64,000 bases of DNA from Planctomycetales bacterium (GCA_007119795.1 SKOZ01000031.1:1-64000), one strand, 5' to 3'. Counted from the first letter of the stretch, positions 9,017-18,636 are shown. The notes: generated from the letters alone by a model not told the origin. Made by a program: numbers and translations.

Positions 9017-9904
9017 TCAGACGGACTGTCGGCCGGTCCGCCGCGCCCGCACCACGCGCGGGTGCCGGGCCAGGTCGCGGGTGGTCTCTAATCGCTGCCA
9101 CCGCGGATCGGCGTCGATCAGGGCGGAGACGGCCTCGTGGATCATGGGGCTGATCTCGACGAGCAGGTGGCCGCCGCTCCGGAGGCGGGCGGCTGCCTGC
9201 GGGAGCAGCTTCTCGATGACCGAGGTGCCCGCGGGGCCGGCCTGGAGGGCCAGCCATGGCTCGTGGTCGCGGACTTCGGAGGGGAGCTGTTCCATCTCCG
9301 AGTCGCTGACGTACGGGGGGTTGCTGACGATGAAGTCGAACTGGGGCTCGGCGGGCAGGGCGGCTAGCAGATCGCTTTCCAGAAAGGTAACGCGGTCGGC
9401 GACGCTGTGGTCGCGGGCGTTCGTCTCGGCTACCTGGAGTGCGGCGGGACTGACGTCGATGGCGACGACGCGGGCCTGGGGGAGGTGCCTGGCGGCACAC
9501 ACGGCAAGGACACCGCTCCCGGTCCCCACGTCACAGATGTCCAAAGGTCTTTCCTCCCTTCGGGCCAGGTCGAGGAGGTCCACCACGACGAACTCGGTCT
9601 CCGGCCGAGGAATGAGCACATCGGGCGTCACGCGGAAGCTGAGCGAATAAAACTCCCGCCCCCCCACCAGGTGGGCCACCGGCATGCCCGCCGCCCGGCG
9701 GCGGACCAGTTCGCGGAAGCGTGTGCGGGCTTTTTCGCTGGGGACGCGATCGAATGCAGTATAGAGCTCGATGCGACGGCAGCCCAGCGCCTCGGCTAGA
9801 AGGATTTCCGCGTCCAGTCGGGGGCTGTCCGAGCCGTGTCGCCCCAGATACTCGGTCGTCCAGGTGAGCAGACGGCCGATGTCCCAGGCCTCCTCTTGCG
9901 TCAT
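9017..9904 (-). CDS. prmC: Release factor glutamine methyltransferase
   Basis: SAM-dependent N5-glutamine methyltransferase that modifies the GGQ glutamine of peptide chain release factors, a cytosolic translation-termination function. At 295 residues it has the PrmC N-terminal helical domain (LLTWTTEYLGRHGSDSPRLDAEILLAEALG), the linker motif GREFYSLSFRVTPDVLIPRPETE, the SAM loop DVGTGSGVLAV, and the active-site NPPYVS. The ATG at 9904 was chosen because it gives the standard N-terminus (MTQEEAWDIGRLL); longer readings have no family similarity. It is last in a minus-strand block. Confidence 0.93.
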   Translation of the reverse strand: MTQEEAWDIGRLLTWTTEYLGRHGSDSPRLDAEILLAEALGCRRIELYTAFDRVPSEKARTRFRELVRRRAAGMPVAHLVGGREFYSLSFRVTPDVLIPRPETEFVVVDLLDLARREERPLDICDVGTGSGVLAVCAARHLPQARVVAIDVSPAALQVAETNARDHSVADRVTFLESDLLAALPAEPQFDFIVSNPPYVSDSEMEQLPSEVRDHEPWLALQAGPAGTSVIEKLLPQAAARLRSGGHLLVEISPMIHEAVSALIDADPRWQRLETTRDLARHPRVVRARRTGRQSV

Positions 9905-9990
9905 GGCTTGACTGCCGCAGGTATTACGGAAAAAGGGGGGGAGGCCGTGTGGGGGCACCTTCATGCCGCGACATGCAGCGCGCAGGCGGC

Positions 9991-10860
9991 TCAGTCGTCC
10001 AAGGGGAGGATTCCGTCGGGTCCGAAGAACTCGTTGTGCTGGGTCTGAACGAGGCGAACGACGAGGACCTTCTGCTCGAGCGCCCCTCCACTGGCGTCGG
10101 TGAAGAAGTGGCTGGCCAGGGCGGCCGGCAAATCGGGCTGGCAGGTCAACACGAGCATCTCTCCGGGAGCCAGAGGCAGCGAAATGGTGAGGTCGTCGAA
10201 CTGGTGGCGCGGGCGGCCGGAATCGAGCCGGAGGGCCCCGTGTTGGCTCGCCCACCGCTGCTGCGCCTGACCATACTCGATCACCGGCAAGAGGTCGAGG
10301 CGGACCCTTCCGTCGGGGAGGGGGAGGGGACGGAGCTCCCACATGGCTTGGGCCTGTTCCTCGGTGAAACCGCCGACGTGGTCCGCCTCGCGTAACAGGA
10401 CCGTCAACTCATCGTAGACCGGTGATGAAATCACGTGTCCGATCCGACCGGCGCGGAGCTGCATGTGCCGCCGGAGGACGGCCGGCTCCTGGTCGATATC
10501 CGTCACCTCGACCCGTTCGGTCATGTCCGTGGGAACCGGCTTGTCCTCGATGTCCATCAGCCGCACCAGTTCGTCGGTGATCTGGCTGCCGCAGAAGCCG
10601 ACGCGGAAACCGTTGCGGGCCAACTTGTGGCGACTCGACGGGTCCAGGCACTGTTCGTCGAGGCCCCCCCAGACTTCCTCATTGGCGAGGGGATCGCCCA
10701 GCGGCACATGCACGAAGAAGAGCTCGAGCACGACGCTGTCCGGTGACATCCGCGGGGGTCGGAGCGGGCTCGGCGATGGCGCCGGGGGCGTCAGCCGCGT
10801 ACAGCCGGCGAGGAGCCCGAAGGCCAGAAGGATCGTCGCGCTGCGGGTGGCATATCCCAT
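9991..10860 (-). CDS. Conserved lipoprotein of unknown function
   Basis: I do not recognise the family. The 289-residue product starts with a lipoprotein signal (LLAFGLLAGC, lipobox Cys at residue 19), then a Pro/Ser-rich linker and a ~220-residue soluble domain. In that domain two beta-rich halves contain phrases such as GFRVGFCGSQ and APGEMLVLTCQPDLP. It would be anchored to a membrane facing the periplasm. It is 86 bp upstream of prmC on the same strand. The ATG at 10860 puts the lipobox at the right distance; a longer reading adds 42 residues that break the signal peptide. Confidence 0.7.
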   Translation of the reverse strand: MGYATRSATILLAFGLLAGCTRLTPPAPSPSPLRPPRMSPDSVVLELFFVHVPLGDPLANEEVWGGLDEQCLDPSSRHKLARNGFRVGFCGSQITDELVRLMDIEDKPVPTDMTERVEVTDIDQEPAVLRRHMQLRAGRIGHVISSPVYDELTVLLREADHVGGFTEEQAQAMWELRPLPLPDGRVRLDLLPVIEYGQAQQRWASQHGALRLDSGRPRHQFDDLTISLPLAPGEMLVLTCQPDLPAALASHFFTDASGGALEQKVLVVRLVQTQHNEFFGPDGILPLDD

Positions 10861-11013
10861 CAGGACCGCAATAAATCTGCCGATGAACCCCTTCCGGGAG
10901 ACGGTACCGGTCCGCGCCGGCGCCACCGGCCTCCCCCTGCTGCCGTGCGGGTGGCAGAGATTATCGGCGACGGACGGGCACGTCAAGGGGAATGGGGGGC
11001 TCGGGCCGCTCCG

Positions 11014-11859
11014 TCAGTCCCAGCGCCAGTAGCGGAGAATGCACCAGAGGGCCTGGAAGGCATCCTTTAGGCCGATTTTTTTGCCCTCCCGGTAGGTCCG
11101 CCCGCTGTAGCTGATGCCCGTCTCATAGACGCGGTACTGGCGACGCGCCACCTTGGCAGTCAGTTCGGGCTCGATGCCGAAACGGTCCTGTTTGAGAGTA
11201 CCGAGGACGTCCTCGATCACATTGCGGCGGAAGACCTTGTAGCAGGTCTCCATGTCGGTGAGGTTCAGGTCGGTAAACATGTTCGAGAGCGTGGTGAGCA
11301 GCCGGTTGGCCACATAGTGCCAGAAATAGAGCACCCGGTGTGGCCCCTCGCTCTTGAAACGCGACCCGTAGACCACGTCGGCCAGTCCCTCGACGATGGG
11401 TTGGATGAGGTGCGGATACTGGGCGGGGTGGTACTCGAGGTCGGCATCCTGGACGATTACGACCTGGCCGGCTGCGGCGGCGAACCCGGTACGCAGCGCC
11501 GCCCCTTTGCCGCGGTTGCGATCGTGGACGAACACCCTCAAGTCGGCCTCGCCGGCCATGGCCTGCAGCAGCTCGCCGGTGCCGTCGCTGCTGCCATCGT
11601 CGATGAGAAGGATCTCCTTCGGTAAGGGGACGGCGCGGATGCGGCGGACGATCTCCTCGATGGTGGCGCGCTCGTTGAAGACGGGCACCACCACCGAGAG
11701 CAGAAAACCGGGGGGCAGCTCGAAGATCCCCAGCCGCCAAGCCACGGCATCTCCGAGCCAGTGGCGGAGCTGAGCGGCGGTGGGCGGAGTCTCCGCAGCA
11801 CCGCAAAAGGGGCAACGGTCGGCGGCTGGAGGGTGTTCGTGGGCGGGTGGCGCGGTCAT
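11014..11859 (-). CDS. Family 2 glycosyltransferase (dolichol-phosphate-sugar synthase-like)
   Basis: Inverting GT-A glycosyltransferase. The core ([29 protein letters not shown], then [12 protein letters not shown] with the DxD-type metal site) matches polyprenyl-phosphate mannosyl/glucosyl transferases. The 281 residues have no C-terminal membrane helices, so it is probably peripheral at the inner membrane. A ~50-residue N-terminal extension begins with CPFCGAAE, half of a zinc-knuckle-like motif. Downstream, ETCYKVFRR and [16 protein letters not shown] are typical of the subfamily. The ATG at 11859 avoids overlap with the kinase gene upstream. Confidence 0.88.
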   Translation of the reverse strand: MTAPPAHEHPPAADRCPFCGAAETPPTAAQLRHWLGDAVAWRLGIFELPPGFLLSVVVPVFNERATIEEIVRRIRAVPLPKEILLIDDGSSDGTGELLQAMAGEADLRVFVHDRNRGKGAALRTGFAAAAGQVVIVQDADLEYHPAQYPHLIQPIVEGLADVVYGSRFKSEGPHRVLYFWHYVANRLLTTLSNMFTDLNLTDMETCYKVFRRNVIEDVLGTLKQDRFGIEPELTAKVARRQYRVYETGISYSGRTYREGKKIGLKDAFQALWCILRYWRWD

Positions 11860-11942
11860 GCGGGTCGGCGGCAATCGACGAGTCGAAGAGGACTGGCCCG
11901 GGGGTTGGCCAAGTATAGGTCCTGCCCGAGGGCCCGCGGCGA

Positions 11943-12824
11943 TCAGGGGGAGCCGTTCTTGTCTTCGTGCTCGACGCGGCGGATCGCCAGAAGGAACTGC
12001 TCCATGGAGGGGCAGCGGCGGCTGAGGTCGGGCTCGACGCACCAGTGAACGGCCTTGGCGAGCGTGGGATGGATCTGAGGCCGGTACTGGCGGATGTCGG
12101 CGGGGGGCTGGTCGTGTGTCATGGCGGCCATCCCCGTAGTCCCCCGGGCCCAGGGAAGCTCGAAGGTGAGGACCTCGTAGGCCGACACGCCGAAGGAGAA
12201 GACGTCGAGTCGCTGGTCGGTGGCGCGGCGGCGGACGAGCTCCGGAGCCATGTAGTTGGGCGTGCCTGTGCGGTTCCCCGGCTGCATGAAGGGAGGGGTG
12301 GCGGGGACGGCGAGCCCGAAGTCGATGAGCTTCAGGCCCCCACTGGGGCCGACGATCATCATGTTCCGCGGACAGACGTCGCGGTGGATGAAACCCGCCT
12401 TGTGAACGGCATCGACGGCCTCCGCCGCCTGGCGGATCAAATTCGCCCGCCGACCCTCGAGCCGCCCGTCGCGCGAGGCGAGCATGGCATTGAGCAACAC
12501 GCCGTCGAGGTACTCCATCTCCAGGTACTGGGCACCCTCCGTCGTCAGGCCGTGCTCGTAGGTTCTCACGATCCGGGGGTGGTCGAATTGTATCGCGATC
12601 GCCCCTTCCGTGGGTTTGTTAAGCCCCTTAAAGCGGGACTCCAGGAAGGCGGTTTTTTGCCGGTCGAGGATTTTCAGGCCCACGATCTGGCCGGTTTTTC
12701 GGTCGCGGGCCATATAGAACTTCGACATCGTCCCCGAAACGGCGTCGCGCAAGAGTTCAAAGCGGGTGCGGACATCGAGACGCTGGTTGGGGAGAAGCTT
12801 CGACAGACGATCGATCCAGGCCAT
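11943..12824 (-). CDS. Serine/threonine protein kinase with an atypical catalytic loop
   Basis: Hanks-type kinase domain filling almost the whole 293-residue protein; no membrane segment, so cytosolic. The ATP-anchoring Lys51 (VGLKIL), catalytic HRD at 147-149, DFG at 168-170 and GTPNYMAPE activation-segment end are present. The catalytic loop reads HRDVCPRN rather than HRDLKPEN: the transition-state Lys of Ser/Thr kinases is a Cys. The glycine-rich loop is also poor (DAVSGTMSK). It may be active with altered efficiency or act as a pseudokinase. The ATG at 12824 (MAWIDRL) is preferred to an upstream start that adds a low-complexity Pro-rich stretch. Confidence 0.88.
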   Translation of the reverse strand: MAWIDRLSKLLPNQRLDVRTRFELLRDAVSGTMSKFYMARDRKTGQIVGLKILDRQKTAFLESRFKGLNKPTEGAIAIQFDHPRIVRTYEHGLTTEGAQYLEMEYLDGVLLNAMLASRDGRLEGRRANLIRQAAEAVDAVHKAGFIHRDVCPRNMMIVGPSGGLKLIDFGLAVPATPPFMQPGNRTGTPNYMAPELVRRRATDQRLDVFSFGVSAYEVLTFELPWARGTTGMAAMTHDQPPADIRQYRPQIHPTLAKAVHWCVEPDLSRRCPSMEQFLLAIRRVEHEDKNGSP

Positions 12825-13025
12825 CGTCGCAGGGGCGGGGGACGAGACGCGCGGAGAGGGCAAGGGGATTCGCACCGGCGGCGGGACGGCGAAACCACCC
12901 AACGGTCCAGTGTAGGTCCCCCCCAGAATCCACGCAAGTGGCGGGCGGGGAGTGCCTGATGCGAGGCTGGGCGGCGAAGAAACCCGTCCCCCTGGGCTGG
13001 GCCACGACCTCCCTTTCGCGGCGGA

Positions 13026-14465
13026 CTACCGCATATTGCGACTGTGGTAGGGGCTGTCCTCTGGGCGGTTGGTCACCCAGGGGCGTTCCTCGGGGCGCTG
13101 AGCGGAGGGGCTGTCGGCGTCCCGCGGCTCGGGAAGACGATCGCCGTTCTGGTTGTTGTTGTTGAGCGCGGGTGGCTCGTCGGCCGGATCGGCGTCGGAA
13201 GGCGGTGGAGCTGCGGGGGGCGGGTCGGCAAACGTGGCGGGCGGGGCGGGCGTCGGCGAGACGCTCGGCGCGGGCATGCCGCAGGGATCCAGCGGTACGC
13301 GGTAGGTCTCCACCCGCGGCACGAGCCGTTTGGTGGTGTGGGCGACCTGCCGCGCCACGGTTCGCGGCACCTGAACCTCCTCAACCACTTCCTCCATGCG
13401 GAAGACGCGCACCGGAATCTGCTCCACTTCTTCTTCATATACCGTGCGATGCGTGGTCACCGGCACCCGTCGCACCTGTTCCTCCTCGACCCACCGCTGC
13501 ACCTGCACAGGGACCTGCCGCTCGACGCGTTCGACAACGGGTCGGCGAACGGTTACCGGAACCCGCTGGACTTCCTCCTCCGCGACCCACCGCTGCACCT
13601 GAACCGGGACCTGCTCGACGACCTGCTCGGCCTGGTACCGCGTTACCTGCACCGGCACCTGGCGCGCCACCGTCTGGGGAAGGTAGCTCACCTGGGGCAC
13701 TTGCTGGGCAACGACGTTGGGGACCCAGACGCTGTGTACATCGACCCGCGGCGCCCGCGGAACCCAGTAGAGGCCGGCGCGCTGGTGAACGACCAACCCG
13801 GTGGCCGGGTCGATGACCGTGGCAGCCGGCTCCCAGCTCAAGCGATTGCGGATCAGCGGCTGGCGGACGGTATAGGCCTGTGCTACCCCCCCCTGGTCCA
13901 CGTACTGCGTGCGGAACGTGGTCACCGGCTGGTACTGGATACTGGATTCCGTGCGAAAGACGGTCTCGGTCACCGGCCGGTGGACGGTGTAGGTGCGCTC
14001 CCGCTGTTGTGTCTCCCAGACGGGGCGATGCACCGTGCGGCGCTGCTCGCGCTCCTGGGTCTCTTCGACGTAGCGGACGCGATCGTAACTCTCATCGCGG
14101 TACTGAGTCTCCCAGACGGGCCGCCGCACCGTGTAGCGCTCTTCGCGTTCGGTGGTCTCCTGGACGGGGCGGGCCACCACACGCCGCTGCTCGCGATACT
14201 GCGTTTCCCAGACGGGGCGGCGGCGGACCACGCGCTGCGTCTCGTAGACCGTCTCGTACTCGGTCCGGTAGGTGGTCACCTCGCGCTCGTCGTAGACCGT
14301 GCGATGCTCGATGCGGTAGGTGGTGGTGGCGATGGGAACCGCGGGTGGGGCATTGTAGGAGACGCCCGGCGACGTGGTCGCCGGGAGATACGTCTGGCCG
14401 CCGGCCCAGCCCGCCGTCAACAGCACCACCCCCACAGCCAACAGGACGTAAAGCGGAGATCTCAT
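13026..14465 (-). CDS. Secreted YTV-repeat protein
   Basis: Exported structural or envelope protein of the planctomycete YTV family (PF07639), function unknown. After a signal peptide (LYVLLAVGVVLLTAGWAGGQ) come degenerate ~20-residue repeats with the core RPVWETQYRE / YTVRRPVWET (RPVWETQ occurs three times). A central conserved block follows (RLSWEPAATVIDPATG, HQRAGLYWVPRAPR), then a second repeat set based on VPVQVQRWVEEE and a Pro/Asp-rich tail of ~90 residues. Charged and aromatic residues alternate as in extended beta strands. The ATG at 14465 sits exactly at the signal peptide. It heads the minus-strand block and is divergent from the nickel transporter. Confidence 0.85.
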   Translation of the reverse strand: MRSPLYVLLAVGVVLLTAGWAGGQTYLPATTSPGVSYNAPPAVPIATTTYRIEHRTVYDEREVTTYRTEYETVYETQRVVRRRPVWETQYREQRRVVARPVQETTEREERYTVRRPVWETQYRDESYDRVRYVEETQEREQRRTVHRPVWETQQRERTYTVHRPVTETVFRTESSIQYQPVTTFRTQYVDQGGVAQAYTVRQPLIRNRLSWEPAATVIDPATGLVVHQRAGLYWVPRAPRVDVHSVWVPNVVAQQVPQVSYLPQTVARQVPVQVTRYQAEQVVEQVPVQVQRWVAEEEVQRVPVTVRRPVVERVERQVPVQVQRWVEEEQVRRVPVTTHRTVYEEEVEQIPVRVFRMEEVVEEVQVPRTVARQVAHTTKRLVPRVETYRVPLDPCGMPAPSVSPTPAPPATFADPPPAAPPPSDADPADEPPALNNNNQNGDRLPEPRDADSPSAQRPEERPWVTNRPEDSPYHSRNMR

Positions 14466-15082
14466 TGCCGATGCACCTCGCCGGCACCCAAGGGCCGGTC
14501 CTGCCTTGCCATGAACCTGCTCACTCGTGCGAGCATCCTCCGTCGCCAAGGGGACGCTGCGCTCGCAAACCGCTGCACTGCGGCAGCCTGCTGCAAACCC
14601 AATACGCAACATCCCTCCAAATGAGTTTGGCGAACAATTGGCGTTTCGGCAAACGGTTTATTTTCACATGGCCGGGGCGGATCGCCGTTAGTGCAATGGC
14701 CACAGGCACTTAGGAACCAGAAAAAAGTCTACAGTCGCCGGGGCTTCCATCCGAGGCGAGTTTCCATCCTCAGGCGCAACTTCTTGCCCTCCAGTGCATT
14801 GCATCGCCGGCTCCTCTCGCCGCTAAAGTCTGCCGAGCTTCACAATAGGAAGGACATTCCGCGCCGGCTCGTGGGAGAACGTCCGTGGAGTACGACACCC
14901 CTCCGGGCGCATCCTCCGTTGGAGATACGAATCTGCCTCTCGGCTGCGGGACGGTTGTCGCCGCCATAGTGTTACGGTAGACTAATTTGTATTACCAAGA
15001 GCGACGTCAGCGCCGGGCGGCGGCACGCGCCCGGTTGCGGAAATCCCAGCCCGATCGGCCGAGCGAATCGGAAACGGTTGCC
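14466..15082. other. Divergent intergenic region upstream of the YTV gene and cbiM/nikM
   Basis: 617 bp without a supportable gene. It contains an A/T-richer patch at about 14620-14715 likely to hold the promoter of the YTV gene. I looked for a cobalamin riboswitch (GCCACTG box) and a NikR-type dyad ahead of the transporter and found neither. Confidence 0.5.
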
Positions 15083-15730
15083 ATGCACATCCCGGACGGC
15101 ACCCTCTCACAGACTCAGGAAGGACTCGCCGTTCTCGCCGCGGGCGCCGTCGTGGCGGCGGCGGGGACGGGACTCGCCTTGCGGCGGCTCGAGTATGAGG
15201 AAATCCCCCGCACGGCCCTTCTGAGTGCGGCCTTCTTCGTCGCCTCGCTGATCCACGTTCCGCTCGGGCCCACGAGTACCCACCTCGTCCTCAACGGGTT
15301 GGTCGGCCTGGTGCTCGGGCTGTTGGCCTTTCCGGCGGTTTTCGTCGGGCTGCTCTTGCAGGCGGTATTCTTCGGATTCGGCGGCCTGACGACGCTGGGA
15401 CTGAACACCGCAACCATGGCTTTGCCGGCCGTGGCCTGCTTCTATCTCTTCCGCCGCGCGGTGCAATCGGAACGGGAGTGGATGGTCTTCGCCGGCGGCT
15501 ACGCGGCGGGCGCCCTGGCCATCGTCGTTTCGGCGGTGCTCACGGCGGGAGCCTGGCAACTGACCGGAAGGCAGTTCCTCATTGTGGCCCAGGTTACGCT
15601 GGCGGCGAATCTCCCGGTGGTGCTCATCGAGGGACTGGTCGTCGGCAGTGCCGCGGTGTTCCTCCGTCGTGTGCGCCCCGAAGTCTTCGCCGCCGAGCCC
15701 CTGCCCGCAGTGGAGGTGGCCCATGGTTGA
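15083..15730 (+). CDS. cbiM: ECF transporter substrate-binding membrane component, CbiM/NikM family
   Basis: Integral-membrane S component that captures Ni2+ or Co2+. The ATG at 15083 gives the diagnostic N-terminus MHIPDGTLS; family structures bind metal with the amino terminus and His2, so this start is effectively fixed. Other conserved pieces are SLIHVPLGPTSTHLVLNGLVGLVLG and LLQAVFFGFGGLTTLGLNT. The 215 residues form about seven helices. It overlaps the next gene by 8 bp (ATGGTTGA). The absence of a cbiN gene and presence of a NikL-like gene point to nickel rather than cobalt. Confidence 0.9.
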   Translation: MHIPDGTLSQTQEGLAVLAAGAVVAAAGTGLALRRLEYEEIPRTALLSAAFFVASLIHVPLGPTSTHLVLNGLVGLVLGLLAFPAVFVGLLLQAVFFGFGGLTTLGLNTATMALPAVACFYLFRRAVQSEREWMVFAGGYAAGALAIVVSAVLTAGAWQLTGRQFLIVAQVTLAANLPVVLIEGLVVGSAAVFLRRVRPEVFAAEPLPAVEVAHG

Positions 15731-16322
15731 GCAGGCAACGAGGGCAACCCGGAGGTTGCGGCTGGCCGCGGCCGCAGTCCTCATTGCGGGGGGGTCGTCA
15801 TTGTCCTGCCCGACGGTTGCCCATGCCCATGCCCTGTACCTCTTCGCCGCCGTGGAGGAGGGCTATCTCGTCGGCGAGGCCTATTACCATGGGCAGATCC
15901 CTGCGCAGCACGCGGCGGTCATCATTTCCGCACCCGATGGTCGGCAATTCGGCAAGACGACCACGGACGAGGAAGGCCGATTCCGCTTTGCGCCTACCGT
16001 CCACACTGATCACCACATCCGCGTGGAGACTGACGACTCGCACTTTGCGACCTTCACAGTCACGGCCGCAGAACTCGGCACGGATCTGGACGCCGAAGCG
16101 CCGCGAAGCGTGCGTCCAGCGAACATCGACAACGAGTTGGCCCGCCTTCGCGAGCAGGTGGTCCGCCTCCGACAGGACCTGATGGCCTACGAGCAGACCA
16201 CGCGGCTTCGCGACATATTCGGCGGCATCGGCTACATCCTCGGCTTGGGTGGACTGGCCGCATGGCTGCTCAGTCGGCAGCGGGGGCGATCGCCTGCCGG
16301 GCGCGCTTCGGGGAGCGAGTAA
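15723..16322 (+). CDS. NikL-like auxiliary component of a nickel ECF transporter
   Basis: 199 residues: an N-terminal signal/anchor segment, the processed start HAHALYLFAAVEEG, an extracytoplasmic carboxypeptidase-regulatory-like beta domain (YYHGQIPAQHAAVIISAPDG ... TTDEEGRFRFAP), a short coiled coil (NELARLREQVVRLRQDL), and a C-terminal membrane helix (IGYILGLGGLAAWLLS). This layout is that of NikL/DUF4198-like partners of NikM. The His-rich start and HTDHHI may bind metal. It is translationally coupled to cbiM upstream, with cbiQ 7 bp downstream. Role is by family and context. Confidence 0.75.
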   Translation: MVEQATRATRRLRLAAAAVLIAGGSSLSCPTVAHAHALYLFAAVEEGYLVGEAYYHGQIPAQHAAVIISAPDGRQFGKTTTDEEGRFRFAPTVHTDHHIRVETDDSHFATFTVTAAELGTDLDAEAPRSVRPANIDNELARLREQVVRLRQDLMAYEQTTRLRDIFGGIGYILGLGGLAAWLLSRQRGRSPAGRASGSE

Positions 16323-16329
16323 CCGCGCC

Positions 16330-17142
16330 ATGTTCGAACCTGCGCCTTGCGGCAAGTCGGCACGGCACCTGGGGCGTCCCCCAGAGCAATTCTCCCCTTG
16401 CTGGCTCGACCGTCTCGATCCCCGCGCGCGGATCGTCGCCGCCGTACCCTTTCTCGTGGTAGTCGCCGTGGCCGGTCGCCCTCTCGTGCTCGTCCTCGGA
16501 CTGGCGTTGGCCATTCTGGCGGCCCTCGCGGGGGGGTGGACGATGCGGCAGCTCTTCGTGCGGCTGTTGCCGGTGAACCTGTTTGTCCTCGTGCTGGTGA
16601 TTGTGCTGCCCTGGACCACCGGGGGGACCCCATTGGGTTCATGGGGCGGATGGGAATTCACCCGCGAGGGGATGCAGACGGCTCTGGCCATCGGTCTGCG
16701 GGCCAATGCCCTCGTGCTCGGTCTGGCGGCCCTCGTCGGCGGGCTTCCTGTTCCCGTGCTCGGTCACGCCCTGGCGCACCTTCGCCTCCCGCGCAAGTTG
16801 ATCCACTTACTTCTCTTCGCGGTCCGCTACGTCGACGTCCTCCGTGGCCAGCAACGGCAACTGGTGCGGGCTATGAAGGTCCGGGGCTTTCGGCCGCGGA
16901 TGGATCGCCATACGTACCGCAGCTACGGCTACCTGGTGGGAATGCTCCTCGTGCGAAGCCTGGACCGCTCCGAGCGGATCGTGGCGGCCATGAAGTGCCG
17001 CGGCTTCCGCGGCGAGTTCCACATCCTGGACCATTTTGCAGCCGGGCGGCTGGATGGGCTCTTCGGCCTCCTCGCCACCGCAATCCTCGTGCTGCTGGCC
17101 TGGCTCGAATGGGGCGCCGTCCTCGGGCTGGATACGTGGTGA
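16330..17142 (+). CDS. cbiQ: ECF transporter transmembrane (T) component, CbiQ/NikQ family
   Basis: Membrane coupling component that links the S component to the ATPases. At 270 residues it has five or so helices and both cytoplasmic coupling-helix motifs, AMKVRGFRPR and AMKCRGFRGE (the A-x-x-x-R-G signature). It is preceded by DPRARIVAA, typical of CbiQ (DPRxK). It is the last gene of the nickel set. The gene that should follow, the ATPase CbiO/NikO, is not present; the next gene is an unrelated oxidoreductase. Confidence 0.88.
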   Translation: MFEPAPCGKSARHLGRPPEQFSPCWLDRLDPRARIVAAVPFLVVVAVAGRPLVLVLGLALAILAALAGGWTMRQLFVRLLPVNLFVLVLVIVLPWTTGGTPLGSWGGWEFTREGMQTALAIGLRANALVLGLAALVGGLPVPVLGHALAHLRLPRKLIHLLLFAVRYVDVLRGQQRQLVRAMKVRGFRPRMDRHTYRSYGYLVGMLLVRSLDRSERIVAAMKCRGFRGEFHILDHFAAGRLDGLFGLLATAILVLLAWLEWGAVLGLDTW

Positions 17143-17303
17143 CGGCAGGGAGGAAGGGGATGTGAAGGCCTGCTCGGCCTGCGGTATCGCAGTCGCTTGC
17201 CGATTCCCGCAACAGGCCTATCGGCCGCCAAGGCTTGACCCTTCTGGTGGGCGGGGAGAAGATGGGATCAATGGTTTTCGACTATCCCCAGGAGAACCTG
17301 ATC

Positions 17304-18365
17304 ATGAAGCGACGGGAACTACTCACTGCGGCCGGCGGCGTCGCCGGTGTGGGCGCCTTGGGCATCCATCGCCTACAGGCCGAGGAACCGACTGCGGCAG
17401 AGGCCGTGGAGGTAGTCGCGGGTATGCCGCGACGCGTGCTGGGGCGTACGGGAGAGAAGGTGTCCATCGTCGGCTTTCCCGGGCTGGCCTTGATCCACCA
17501 GGGCCAAGAGGAATGCACCGCGGCCATCCACCAGGCCTTCGAGCAGGGGGTGAATTTCTTCGACGTCGCTCCCGCGTACGGCCGGGGGGATTGCGAGACG
17601 AAGATGGGCGAAGGGCTGCAGGGGATCGACCGCGACCAGTACTTCCTGGCCTGCAAGACACAGGCCCGCGATGGCGACGAGGCCCAGCGGGAGCTCGACC
17701 TCTCGCTCGAGCGGCTCCAGACCGATTATTTTGATCTCTACCAGATGCACGTCCTCCGCCAGCCCGACGAGGTCCGCCAGGCACTCGGTCCGGGCGGCGC
17801 CCTCGAAACCATGGTGAGGGCCCGGGAGGAGGGGAAGGTCCGCTTCCTGGGCTTTTCCGCCCACACCACCCGCAGCGCCCTCGATGCCATGGAGGGCTTC
17901 CGCTTCGACACCGTGATGTTTCCGCTGAATTTCATCGAGTACTTCACGCTCGGCTTCGGTAAGCCGGTGCTTGATCTGGCTGTGGAGCAGGGGGCCGCCG
18001 TGCTGGCGATCAAGCCCATGTGCGGCGGCACCTGGCCGGAGGGGGCCGAGCGGACGCGGCAGTGGTGGTATCGCCCCTTGGAGGATCAGGGAGAGATCGA
18101 CATGGCGATGCGATTTACCCTCTCGCTTCCCGGCGTGGTGGCCGGCTTTCCGCCCGCTTTCCTCGATCTGACCGAGAAGGCCGTCGCCGCCGGCAAGGGT
18201 TACCGCCCGATCACCGCCGAAGAGAACGACGAGCTGCGGCGGATGGCCGAGTCGCTGGGATCGGTTTTCCGCGCCGAGGAGCAAAAGGTCAGCGGCCGCA
18301 TCCCCCGCGAGGCCGTCCTCTACGCCGACAGCCCCTACGAAGGCTGCCCCGGACGCCACGCCTGA
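17304..18365 (+). CDS. Exported aldo/keto reductase
   Basis: NADPH-type aldo/keto reductase barrel. The tetrad is visible as D and Y in NFFDVAPAYGRG, K in FLACKTQAR and H in LYQMHVL. The N-terminus MKRRELLTAAGGVAGVGALGI is a Tat signal, so the protein is folded before export, as are many planctomycete AKR homologues. The ATG at 17304 was chosen for AGGAGA 9 bp upstream and the Tat motif. The 353 residues end in YEGCPGRHA, not in the [4Fe-4S] extension of some relatives. Substrate unknown. Confidence 0.87.
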   Translation: MKRRELLTAAGGVAGVGALGIHRLQAEEPTAAEAVEVVAGMPRRVLGRTGEKVSIVGFPGLALIHQGQEECTAAIHQAFEQGVNFFDVAPAYGRGDCETKMGEGLQGIDRDQYFLACKTQARDGDEAQRELDLSLERLQTDYFDLYQMHVLRQPDEVRQALGPGGALETMVRAREEGKVRFLGFSAHTTRSALDAMEGFRFDTVMFPLNFIEYFTLGFGKPVLDLAVEQGAAVLAIKPMCGGTWPEGAERTRQWWYRPLEDQGEIDMAMRFTLSLPGVVAGFPPAFLDLTEKAVAAGKGYRPITAEENDELRRMAESLGSVFRAEEQKVSGRIPREAVLYADSPYEGCPGRHA

Positions 18366-18636
18366 GCAGGCGAGCGGTCCGAAAAACGAGCCTCGAAGAT
18401 CGACCCGTTCGAACTTTTCGGGGAAAGGAAGTGGAATCACTGCGCAACGGTCCCTTTGAACAGCACGGACAGCTCGGCGGCGAGCGGTTCATTCGTGGGG
18501 GGGGCCAGAACTTGCCAATATCTGCGACGGAGCGTCGAATACGCTGAAAGGGGCGGCGGGGCAGTTCGGCCTCTACGTGCCGGAGCTCTGGCTTCCCCCC
18601 CGCGAAGGTGCCCTACTCGTTCCGGGAGCACGAACG

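Noticed and set aside
9017..10342. Longer version of prmC with 146 extra N-terminal residues
   Set aside because: The extension overlaps the lipoprotein gene antiframe, is low complexity and lacks a ribosome binding site; the ATG at 9904 gives the family N-terminus.
14466..15082. Cobalamin riboswitch or NikR operator ahead of cbiM
   Set aside because: No GCCACTG box, no B12-box-like pairing and no GTATGA dyad could be found.
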